From contig JAEWIG010000177.1 in the NCBI GenBank assembly GCA_023387295.1, positions 1 to 9,464 on the forward strand: DNA of 9,464 bases, given 5' to 3'. The notes under the pieces were generated by a model, which had not been told where the DNA came from, searched no databases, and saw only the letters and a list, made by a program, of their open reading frames with translations. Below are positions 1 through 5,446 of this stretch, one piece after another. How positions within the stretch are numbered: the stretch's first letter is position 1; every line of letters starts with the position of its first letter. The stretch is from Bacillota bacterium. Its GTDB lineage: Bacteria > Bacillota > Bacilli > Bacillales > Cytobacillaceae. A program made the position numbers and the translations under genes.

Positions 1-2
1 CA

Positions 3-641
3 TTAACGACGATTAGCGGCCTTGCTGAAGGGATTAAAAATCAATTAATTCCTGAGGAGGACGTCGAAAAAGGAATGGTTCTCATTGATCGAGAAGCGAA
101 GCGATTAATTCGGCTCGTAAATGAGAATCTTGATTATGAAAAAATACGTTCAAATCAGCTAAAGCTAGATAAAATGGCCGTGAATTTATTTGAAGCTCTT
201 GAAGTGGTAAAGGAGCAGCTATATATTCAAGCGAAGGATAAGAAAAATGTAATTACAATTGAATGTGAAGAGGAGTTATTAATCTTTGCGGACTATGATC
301 GGCTAATCCAAATATTAATAAACATTGCGAAAAATAGTAATCAATTCACAGAAAAAGGGCAGATCATGTTAAGAGGGAAAGAAAATGATGCTCATACGAT
401 TATTGAAATAGAGGATACAGGAATCGGTATTGATCCGAAAGAAATTGAGTCGATATGGCTGCGATTCTATAAAGCTGATGTTTCAAGAACAAGTAGTACC
501 TTTGGTGAATTTGGGATTGGACTCTCCATTGTGAAGAGACTTGTTCAGCTTCATAACGGAGAAATTGAAGTTAGCAGTGAAAAAGGAAAAGGGACAAAAT
601 TTACAATTTATTTTCCTAAAGTGGATTCCGCAACTCGATAG
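3..641 (+). CDS. Sensor histidine kinase, C-terminal part (5' end outside window)
   Basis: This is the C-terminal 212 residues of a two-component sensor kinase, which autophosphorylates on a histidine and passes the phosphate to a response regulator. The open frame runs in from the left edge, so the apparent ATG at 75 is internal. The first visible residues (LTTISGLAEGI) are the segment just after the H-box of a HisKA domain, so the phospho-accepting histidine lies a few codons outside the window. The HATPase_c domain follows: N-box around residues 107-114 (AKNSNQFT), G1 DTGIGID at 138-144, F-box WLRFYKAD at 152-159, G2 GEFGIGLS at 168-175 and a GKGTKF G3 element near 195. All ATP-binding motifs look intact. 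The sensor domain and the partner regulator are not visible, so the signal cannot be named. The gene ends at a TAG and converges with the next gene. Confidence 0.93.
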   Translation, partial: LTTISGLAEGIKNQLIPEEDVEKGMVLIDREAKRLIRLVNENLDYEKIRSNQLKLDKMAVNLFEALEVVKEQLYIQAKDKKNVITIECEEELLIFADYDRLIQILINIAKNSNQFTEKGQIMLRGKENDAHTIIEIEDTGIGIDPKEIESIWLRFYKADVSRTSSTFGEFGIGLSIVKRLVQLHNGEIEVSSEKGKGTKFTIYFPKVDSATR

Positions 642-682
642 CAATTTATAACTTTAAACAAAACAATCATGTTATGTAAAAT

Positions 683-752
683 GTCGTCGGATTCATTTCA
701 CTGGGTTGGTGATTACTTTTAACAACAAGGCTTGTTCAATGGATCCGACGAC
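683..752. repeat. Interrupted inverted repeat, 15-bp arms with 40-nt spacer
   Basis: The arm at 683-697 (GTCGTCGGATTCATT) is the reverse complement of 738-752 (AATGGATCCGACGAC) except for one position that still allows a G-U pair. The 40-nt interior contains a second short palindrome (AACAAG-G-CTTGTT, 724-736) and a possible CAC/GTG mini-hairpin near 699-712, so the RNA could form a branched structure. No good T-run follows directly, which makes a plain intrinsic terminator less likely, although it lies just after the kinase stop codon. It could be a 3'-UTR structure, a small RNA, or a copy of a short dispersed palindromic repeat. Which of these cannot be decided from one copy. Confidence 0.6.
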
Positions 753-770
753 GATTTTGTTTGAACATAC

Positions 771-809
771 AAAAACCTACTTTCCAAGAAAAGCGAAAGT
801 AGGTTTTTT
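771..809. terminator. Bidirectional intrinsic terminator between convergent genes
   Basis: A perfect 14-bp stem (771-784 with 795-808) encloses a 10-nt loop. It carries an A-run on the left and a T-run on the right, so it reads as a hairpin plus U-tract on both strands. It sits 9 nt beyond the stop of the minus-strand transporter gene and 130 nt beyond the kinase stop, so it can serve both. Confidence 0.9.
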
Positions 810-817
810 GATCGTGA

Positions 818-2167
818 TTAAGATACAATTTGTGTTTCAGTTAAAGGAATTACTTTAGCTGCCACTTCAGTTTCATGAATTTTTTTTACTTCAATATACT
901 TAATATGGTGGTCCTCCATATCAACGATTTGAAATTCATAAGAATCAAGGAGGATTGTATCTCCTTGCTTTGCCTCATAATTTTCCGTTAAAATCCAGCC
1001 ACCGATTGTATCAACGTCTTCATCATTAATCTCAGTATCTAGCAATTCATTTATTTCACTGACAAGCACTTTAGCATCGATTAAAAAGTGTCCGTCCTTA
1101 ACTTTTCGAATTTCTGGTACTTCATCCATATCGAATTCATCACGGATTTCACCAACAATTTCTTCAATAATATCTTCTACTGTAACGAGACCAGACGTAC
1201 CACCGTATTCATCCATTAATACCGCCATATGAATTCGTTCCTTCTGCATTTTGAGAAGGAGATTATGAATCGGAATTGTGTCAATAACACGGATAATTGG
1301 ACGAGTATAGGAATGTAGAGTTCTTGATGTAATTTCTCTATTTTTAATAAGGTCCGTCATGACTTCTTTAATATTGACTAAGCCAATAATGTGGTCTTTA
1401 TCTCCATCAATGATTGGATATCTCGTGAATTTTTCTTCATAAACGGTCTCAAGAAAGCTTTCTAGTGTATCATCTTTTGAAAAAGAAACCATTTCTGTTC
1501 TTGGTACCATTATTTCTTTTGCTATACGATCATCAAAATCAAAAATTTTATTTACATACTTAAACTCTGATTGGTTGATTTCGCCACTTTCATAGCTTTC
1601 AGATAAAATAATGCGAAGTTCTTCCTCTGAATGAGCTAATTCATGATCAGAAGCAGGTTTTAGACCAAATAATCCTGTAATAAAACGAGCAGAGCCGTTT
1701 AGTACCCAAATGAAAGGATACATGATTTTATAGAACAAAATTAATGGTCGAGCAGTGATTAATGCTACAGTCTCTGCCTTTTGAATCGCAAGCGTTTTTG
1801 GTGCTAATTCACCAACAACAACATGTAAGAAAGTCATAATAATAAAGGCAAAGGCGATCGAGAGAACCTTAGTAACTGATTCTGGTATTGTAATATACTC
1901 GAATAATGAACGAAGTATAGTAGCAAACGTTGGTTCGCCTAGCCACCCGATACCCAGTGCTGTAACTGTAATCCCTAATTGACAGGCTGACAAATACTCA
2001 TCGAGATTACTAATAACTTTCTTTACTTGTATTGCTTGTTTATTTCCTTCTTCTATTAACTGATCAATTTTTGAACTTCTTATCTTTACGATAGCAAATT
2101 CTGACGTTACAAAAAATGCCGTCATAGCAATTAAAATGGCTATTAACACCAAGTTAAATATGTCCAA
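818..2167 (-). CDS. CNNM/CorC-type membrane transporter with CBS pair (YhdP/MpfA-like)
   Basis: This is an integral membrane protein of the hemolysin C/CorC/CNNM family, linked in Bacillus (MpfA/YhdP) to magnesium export and Mg2+ homeostasis. With the preferred start it has 449 residues. A DUF21/CNNM membrane domain covers about 1-190, with SEFAIVK at 22-28, CQLGIT near 62 and the VVGELAPK motif near 118. A CBS pair follows (VPRTEM near 221 to DEYGG near 319), then a C-terminal CorC_HlyC domain at about 358-430. The longest frame begins at a GTG (2206) that lies inside the AGGAGGTGA ribosome binding sequence and so cannot be served by it. TTG at 2167 is preceded by AGGGG at 7-nt spacing and gives an N-terminus (MDIFNLVLIAI) that aligns with the paralogue at 2923-4221. 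It lies 66 nt downstream of the MerR gene, probably in one transcript, and ends at the shared terminator. Family assignment is certain; the transported ion is inferred. Confidence 0.93.
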   Translation of the reverse strand: MDIFNLVLIAILIAMTAFFVTSEFAIVKIRSSKIDQLIEEGNKQAIQVKKVISNLDEYLSACQLGITVTALGIGWLGEPTFATILRSLFEYITIPESVTKVLSIAFAFIIMTFLHVVVGELAPKTLAIQKAETVALITARPLILFYKIMYPFIWVLNGSARFITGLFGLKPASDHELAHSEEELRIILSESYESGEINQSEFKYVNKIFDFDDRIAKEIMVPRTEMVSFSKDDTLESFLETVYEEKFTRYPIIDGDKDHIIGLVNIKEVMTDLIKNREITSRTLHSYTRPIIRVIDTIPIHNLLLKMQKERIHMAVLMDEYGGTSGLVTVEDIIEEIVGEIRDEFDMDEVPEIRKVKDGHFLIDAKVLVSEINELLDTEINDEDVDTIGGWILTENYEAKQGDTILLDSYEFQIVDMEDHHIKYIEVKKIHETEVAAKVIPLTETQIVS

Positions 2168-2212
2168 ATAAATTCCCCTAGCCCGAGATTGCGGGTAGGG
2201 AGTCACCTCCTG
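2165..2212 (-). promoter_or_regulatory. Structured translation leader: strong SD, GC-rich hairpin, second SD, TTG start
   Basis: On the minus strand the order is: a nine-base match to the anti-SD sequence (AGGAGGTGA, 2211-2203), a 9-bp hairpin with a one-nt bulge and 6-nt loop (2200-2176, arms CCCTA+CCCG and CGGG+TAGGG), then AATTTAT and the TTG start at 2167. The 3' arm contains most of the AGGGG that is correctly spaced from the TTG. When folded, the hairpin would hide that weaker SD but bring the strong upstream SD within about 10 nt of the TTG. No other start codon is usefully spaced from the strong SD. The arrangement is seen directly; a regulatory role is inferred. Confidence 0.55.
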
Positions 2213-2233
2213 ATAATATGGAAAATTTAATCA

Positions 2234-2652
2234 TTAACTTGTTAAGCTCACAAGAGACTTAATCAAGGATGAACCCTCTAAATTTAGTTTTTTAGAAAGA
2301 TCATCTTTTTGCTGCTCATCCATGCGGCTAATGAGTGGGAGCAAAACAGAAATTTCATTATGAAGCTGTTTCATTTGCTTCGTAACTGCATCAATTTGCT
2401 CTTTTAATTCGCATGTGGGCATGTCGGTATTTGACTTTAAATCTAGCTTTCTCTTAATCTCATCTAATGGAATATGCATACTTTTGCATTCTTCAATAAA
2501 TCTTAAATCAGTTAGAACGTTCTCAGGATAAATCCGATAATTTGACTTTGTTCGGTCAGCTTGGATAAGCCCCATTTTTGTATAATAATCAATCGTTCGC
2601 TTCGTGACGTTCGCAATGCTTGCTAATTCACCGATACGATAAAATACCCCAT
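2234..2652 (-). CDS. MerR family transcriptional regulator, N-terminus frameshifted
   Basis: This is a MerR-type DNA-binding regulator, located between two CNNM transporter genes as yhdQ is between yhdP and yhdT in B. subtilis. The recognisable reading frame gives FYRIGELASIANVTKRTIDYY, the classic MerR winged helix, continuing through a wing (SNYRIYPENV) into a dimerisation helix and a short C-terminus. That frame has a TAG just upstream and no ATG, GTG or TTG before the helix. The only good start (ATG at 2652, after GGGGAG at 8-nt spacing) is one base out of frame. One extra G in the G4 run at 2647-2650 would give an intact 139-residue protein. The internal ATG at 2575 has no SD and would drop the DNA-binding helix. 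Possibilities are a true mutation, a homopolymer sequencing error, or -1 slippage on TTTT a few codons in. The C-x7-C metal loop of CueR is absent, so a copper role is not supported. Confidence 0.75.
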
Positions 2653-2922
2653 TCTATCACTCCCCACACTATTATAGTAAAACAATTTATTGTCCTATTT
2701 CATATAAAAATAATTGAGAATTTATTATGTTTGCATACTCATTAAATGGAGGAAAAAATTATCCTTGAAAATATTATATGTTAGATAAAAGCGTACAGTC
2801 AAACGTCTTAGTTTGAAAAAATGGATTACTTTTATTTTATGCGAAAATGAAACAAATATGTAATGAAATCCAGTTGCAAAAACCGATGGATTTTTGGTTC
2901 AAAAAGCAGAAGTCGTCATAGA
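2653..2922. other. AT-rich intergenic region between MerR and YhdT-like genes
   Basis: This is about 270 nt without a credible gene. It holds the MerR promoter region at its left end and the terminator of the YhdT-like gene at its right end. Between them, on the + strand, GGAGG near 2748 precedes a TTG that opens a frame of only seven codons (MKILYVR then stop), too short to call. A weak CAAAC/GTTTG hairpin lies near 2801-2816 and an AAATCCA/TGGATTT pair near 2866-2893. I see no other supported feature. Confidence 0.5.
2671..2691 (-). promoter_or_regulatory. Candidate promoter -10 and palindrome upstream of the MerR gene
   Basis: On the minus strand a consensus TATAAT (2676-2671) lies 18 nt before the ATG at 2652. 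No good -35 is visible at 17 nt. Just upstream of the -10 is the palindrome ACAAT-AA-ATTGT (about 2691-2680), a position where an activator or autoregulator could bind. The -10 is clear; the operator is a guess. Confidence 0.4.
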
Positions 2923-2939
2923 TTAGACTTCTGCTTTTT
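2901..2939 (-). terminator. Intrinsic terminator overlapping the end of the YhdT-like gene
   Basis: A perfect 14-bp stem (2901-2914 with 2926-2939) encloses an 11-nt loop containing the stop codon (2923-2925). On the minus strand the left arm of the hairpin is made from the last codons of the gene (K-K-A-E-V), and the stem ends in a run of five T. The coding sequence therefore contributes half of its own terminator. Confidence 0.88.
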
Positions 2940-4221
2940 TCACTTCAATAAAAATAATATGATGTCCTTCAATTTCATTAATAATAAATTGATAACCGTC
3001 AGCTTCAAGGACATCTCCTTTTTTTAGGTCGAATTTTTGCGTTAAAAACCAGCCTCCAATCGTGTCAACATCTTCTTCATTTAAATTTGTTCCCAGTAAG
3101 TCATTCGTTTCTGAAATAAGGAACTTTGCATCTAGAATATAATGATCTTGATTGATTTTTTGTACAAGTGGTAGTTCATCAGCATCAAATTCATCACGAA
3201 TTTCTCCGACAATCTCTTCAAGAATATCCTCAACGGTAACCAGCCCTGCTGTTCCTCCATATTCATCGAATAAAATGGCCATATGAGTTCGCTCTTTTTG
3301 CATTTTTAATAGCAAGTCATGAAGTGGAATGGTTTCTATCACACTAATGACAGGTTTTATGTATTGAATAACTGGCTTTTCTTCTTTACATTTTTTTTGG
3401 ATGCAGTCCGTTAATAATTCTTTCACATTAATAAGGCCTAGTACATGGTCTTTATCCCCGTCAGCAATAACGGGATAACGAGTGTATCTTTCGTGTAAAA
3501 CGACTTCAAGAACTTGAGACAGAGTTGCACTTTCATCTAAGCTAACAATTTCTGTTCGTGGGACCATAATTTCTTTTGCAACACGATTATCAAATTCAAA
3601 AATTCGATCGACATATTTGTATTCTGACTGATTAATTTCTCCGCTCTTAAGGCTTTCAGATAAAATGATGCGTAGCTCTTCTTCGGAATGTGCGATTTCA
3701 CTTTCTGAAATATTTTTTAATCCAAATAAACTACTTACAAATCGGGCAGAACCATTTAAAACCCAAATAAAAGGGTACATGATTTTGTAGAACCAAATTA
3801 ATGGTTTGGAAAATGCTAGCGTAATGGCTTCTGCTTTTTGTATAGCAAATGATTTAGGAGAAAGCTCACCGATAACGACATGTAAAAAAGTCACGACTGA
3901 AAAGGAAATAATGAAAGATAATACGTGTGTGATGGATTCCTGTAGCTGAAGCTTTTCAAAAATCGGCAGCAATATTTGTTCGAATGTCGGTTCACCAAGC
4001 CAACCTAATCCTAAGGAAGTAATGGTGATTCCGAGCTGAGAAGCTGATAGATATTCGTCGAGATTAGAAATGACTTTCTTTGCAGAAGCAGCACGTTTGT
4101 CACCTTCTGCTAATAACTGGTCAATTCTTGAAGTACGGACTTTAACAATGGCGAATTCTGACGCTACAAAAAATGCTGTAAGTAAAATAAGTAAAAATAG
4201 CAAAAATAGATTTAAGATCAT
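2923..4221 (-). CDS. CNNM/CorC-type membrane transporter with CBS pair (YhdT-like)
   Basis: This second hemolysin C/CorC-family membrane protein has 432 residues and is a close paralogue of the product of 818-2167. Order of domains: first membrane helix at 1-21 running into SEFAIVK (21-27), SQLGIT at 61-66 (the paralogue has CQLGIT), VIGELSPK near 116-123, the HSEEELRIILSES linker at 168-180, a CBS pair from VPRTE (210) to about 345 with DEYGG at 319-323, and a CorC_HlyC domain from about 358 to the end. The ATG start is supported by GTGAGG at 8-nt spacing. The gene has its own promoter candidate and terminator, so it is probably transcribed separately from the MerR-YhdP pair. Family knowledge suggests divalent-cation (Mg2+ or similar) efflux or protection; whether the two copies share a substrate is not visible. 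Duplication around a MerR gene matches the B. subtilis yhdP-yhdQ-yhdT order. Confidence 0.93.
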   Translation of the reverse strand: MILNLFLLFLLILLTAFFVASEFAIVKVRTSRIDQLLAEGDKRAASAKKVISNLDEYLSASQLGITITSLGLGWLGEPTFEQILLPIFEKLQLQESITHVLSFIISFSVVTFLHVVIGELSPKSFAIQKAEAITLAFSKPLIWFYKIMYPFIWVLNGSARFVSSLFGLKNISESEIAHSEEELRIILSESLKSGEINQSEYKYVDRIFEFDNRVAKEIMVPRTEIVSLDESATLSQVLEVVLHERYTRYPVIADGDKDHVLGLINVKELLTDCIQKKCKEEKPVIQYIKPVISVIETIPLHDLLLKMQKERTHMAILFDEYGGTAGLVTVEDILEEIVGEIRDEFDADELPLVQKINQDHYILDAKFLISETNDLLGTNLNEEDVDTIGGWFLTQKFDLKKGDVLEADGYQFIINEIEGHHIIFIEVKKAEV

Positions 4222-4245
4222 ATTGAAAACCTCACAAAAGTTTAG

Positions 4246-4272
4246 GAGTATTTACTCGCTTAACTTATACCA
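4246..4272 (-). promoter_or_regulatory. Candidate extended -10 promoter and palindrome before the YhdT-like gene
   Basis: On the minus strand, TGG-TATAAG (4272-4264) is a TGn extended -10 element; the -35 position holds only a T-run. Directly downstream, at the expected transcription start, is the palindrome GAGTA-AA-TACTC (4257-4246), a possible operator. The start codon lies 25 nt beyond the palindrome. Confidence 0.4.
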
Positions 4273-4284
4273 TTCCCGAAAATC

Positions 4285-4311
4285 AAAAAAAACAGTCAGT
4301 CGACTGTTTTT
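4285..4311 (-). terminator. Intrinsic terminator after the acetyltransferase gene
   Basis: The stem AAAAACAGTC/GACTGTTTTT (4288-4297 with 4302-4311) has a 4-nt loop. Read on the minus strand it ends in eight T, a typical intrinsic terminator located 48 nt after the acetyltransferase stop and before the next gene's promoter. It could work weakly in the other direction. Confidence 0.8.
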
Positions 4312-4358
4312 ATTTTATAAATAGTTTAATTTATGGGCTTATCGTTTAGTTAGCTTTC

Positions 4359-4901
4359 TCACTTACTCCAATCTCTAGCTAGCATTCCATAAAGGGCAAG
4401 GTCGTGGAAATGATCATAGAGAAATTCTGCGTCACGAATGATACCTTCCTGTTTGAAGCCAAGTCTTTCGGGAATGGCTCGACTTTTTTGATTGTCAACA
4501 CCACAGCGAATTTCAATCCGGTTTAACTGCAACTCGAAAAAAGCGTAATTTACCAGAGCTTGTACAGATCTAGTCATAATTCCTTTTCCCTCAAAGCCTT
4601 GTCCTAAAAAATAACCAATGCTTGTTTGTTTATGATTCCAATCTATTTGGTGGAATCCGATCGTTCCTGCTAGGACACCATTATAGCGAATTCCACTATT
4701 AAAGCCTTGATTGTCAGCAAATTGCTTCAGCCACATTTGAAAAATTGAATGATATTCAATAGGTGAAGTCATATTATCTACCCATGGTAGCCACTCCCTC
4801 AAATGAGTGCGATTGCTATCGACGAGATGGTAAAGCTCCTCTGCATCATGTAATTGAAATAATTGTAATTCAATTTCTTGATCAACTTTTAATGTAAACA
4901 A
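4359..4901 (-). CDS. GNAT family N-acetyltransferase, RimJ/RimL (YdaF-like) type
   Basis: This 180-residue cytosolic acetyltransferase is of the type that moves an acetyl group from acetyl-CoA to an amino group, often the N-terminus of a ribosomal protein or another protein. Visible landmarks: LREWLPWVD at 34-42, typical of the RimJ/RimL branch; the acetyl-CoA-binding loop GQGFEGKG at 100-107 after IGYFL; and NRIEIRCGVDNQKSRAIPERLGF at 127-149, the conserved C-terminal GNAT strand-helix. The start is TTG (4901), chosen because GAGAGGAG lies 8 nt upstream and the resulting MFTLKV matches the usual N-terminus of YdaF-like proteins. It appears to be monocistronic, with its own terminator. It is divergent from the feo operon. 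The substrate is not determinable from sequence, and a stress or antibiotic acetylation role is not supported. Confidence 0.9.
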   Translation of the reverse strand: MFTLKVDQEIELQLFQLHDAEELYHLVDSNRTHLREWLPWVDNMTSPIEYHSIFQMWLKQFADNQGFNSGIRYNGVLAGTIGFHQIDWNHKQTSIGYFLGQGFEGKGIMTRSVQALVNYAFFELQLNRIEIRCGVDNQKSRAIPERLGFKQEGIIRDAEFLYDHFHDLALYGMLARDWSK

Positions 4902-5160
4902 CTGATATACTCCTCTCCAAATAAATTTCTCTTAATCATAAATGGAAAATTCATAGAAGTATACTAAATTTATACAAAAAATAATGCGCCCATTGGTTAG
5001 TGAGGTGGATTTTTTGTCGAATGAACTTGAATAAAAAAGGTACTAAGAAACTTTACGCTCATTGTCTGAAAAAAGAAATATGAAGGTACTTCTAGTAATG
5101 TGAAATATCCGTGAATAGTAGGGGATTGTGATATTTTTAACAGTATTTTAGTGATAAACT

Positions 5161-5169
5161 TGTTATAAC
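5161..5169 (+). promoter_or_regulatory. Extended -10 promoter of the feo operon
   Basis: TGT-TATAAC is a TGn extended -10 element with one mismatch to TATAAT. No good -35 is present, which is usual for extended -10 promoters. Transcription would start near 5176, inside the Fur box, and leave a leader of about 45 nt before the preferred feoA start. Confidence 0.55.
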
Positions 5170-5172
5170 TAA

Positions 5173-5187
5173 AGAGAATCATTCTCA
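5173..5187 (+). promoter_or_regulatory. Fur box (iron repressor operator) of the feo operon
   Basis: AGAGAATCATTCTCA is a 7-1-7 inverted repeat with perfect GAGAAT/ATTCTC arms. It matches 11 of the 14 defined positions of the Bacillus Fur consensus TGATAATNATTATCA. Its place just downstream of the -10 and upstream of feoA fits repression by Fe-Fur, so the operon should be induced when iron is scarce. Confidence 0.82.
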
Positions 5188-5221
5188 ATTGAAAAATAAC
5201 AAAAGAAATTGGGTGGAAGCC

Positions 5222-5446
5222 GTGCTTGGAAAATTAAAAGAAGGCGAAAAAGCTAAAATTATAGACATTTCACAAATAGATTATTTAGTTCGAAGAAGAT
5301 TGCTTGATCTTGGCATTACTGAAGGAGCTGAAGTGTGTATTAAATGCTGCATGCCGTTTGGTGGACCTGTCATGGTAGAATCATGCGGTCAATGTGTAGG
5401 CATTCGTCGAAAGGAAGCTATACAAATCGGAGTGGAGAGATTGTAA
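5222..5446 (+). CDS. feoA: FeoA, ferrous iron transport accessory protein (cysteine-rich)
   Basis: This small cytosolic SH3-like protein works with the FeoB Fe(II) permease. The preferred start is GTG at 5222, giving 74 residues beginning MLGKLKEGEKAKIIDIS, the normal FeoA length and N-terminus. It has GGGTGG just upstream. A longer frame from TTG at 5189 would abut the Fur box and lack any SD. The FeoA core is clear: VRRRLLDLGITEGAEV (23-38), MPFGGPVMVE (44-53) and GIRRKEA. Unusually it has five cysteines, C-x2-C-C at 39-43 and C-x2-C at 55-58. The second pair is common in Bacillus FeoA as I recall, while the first cluster replaces residues that are usually not cysteine, and could bind metal. 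The stop codon TAA shares one base with the feoB ATG, so translation is coupled. Confidence 0.9.
   Translation: MLGKLKEGEKAKIIDISQIDYLVRRRLLDLGITEGAEVCIKCCMPFGGPVMVESCGQCVGIRRKEAIQIGVERL

Larger units (their letters stand above)
4902..5221. other. Divergent intergenic region between acetyltransferase gene and feoA
   Basis: These 320 nt contain control signals but no convincing gene. On the minus strand, TTGTAT and TATGAA separated by 16 nt (around 4951-4978) could be the acetyltransferase promoter; TATACT nearby is an alternative -10. On the + strand the feoA promoter and Fur box occupy about 5161-5187. A GAGGTGG near 5002 precedes a 6-codon TTG frame and a 20-codon ATG frame (5021-5083), neither convincing. 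Nothing else stands out. Confidence 0.5.

Noticed and set aside
2234..2575. 113-residue MerR protein starting at ATG 2575 as an intact gene
   Set aside because: It would lack the DNA-binding helix and has no SD; the upstream helix is clearly encoded in the same frame.
2234..2652. Copper sensor CueR identity for the MerR gene, by synteny with B. subtilis yhdQ
   Set aside because: The C-terminal two-cysteine metal loop of CueR is missing; only two widely spaced cysteines occur.
2749..2788. GGAGG followed by a TTG frame of seven codons (MKILYVR)
   Set aside because: It resembles the start of a protein but stops at once; no continuation was seen in the other frames.
4070..4324. 84-residue open frame on the + strand
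   Set aside because: It lies antisense to the 5' end of the YhdT-like gene and runs through its promoter and a terminator; its product has no domain character and it has no SD.
5021..5083. 20-codon ATG frame (MNLNKKG...) upstream of feoA
   Set aside because: The nearest SD-like sequence is 12 nt away, and length and composition are compatible with chance.
4997..5188. 63-residue open frame on the minus strand
   Set aside because: It lies in the feoA control region across the Fur box and -10, has no SD and no recognisable protein features.
5344..5445. Extended N-terminus of FeoB from ATG 5344
   Set aside because: This stretch is feoA read in another frame; it adds 34 residues before the G1 motif that FeoB proteins lack, and ATG 5446 has a good SD and a coupled overlap.
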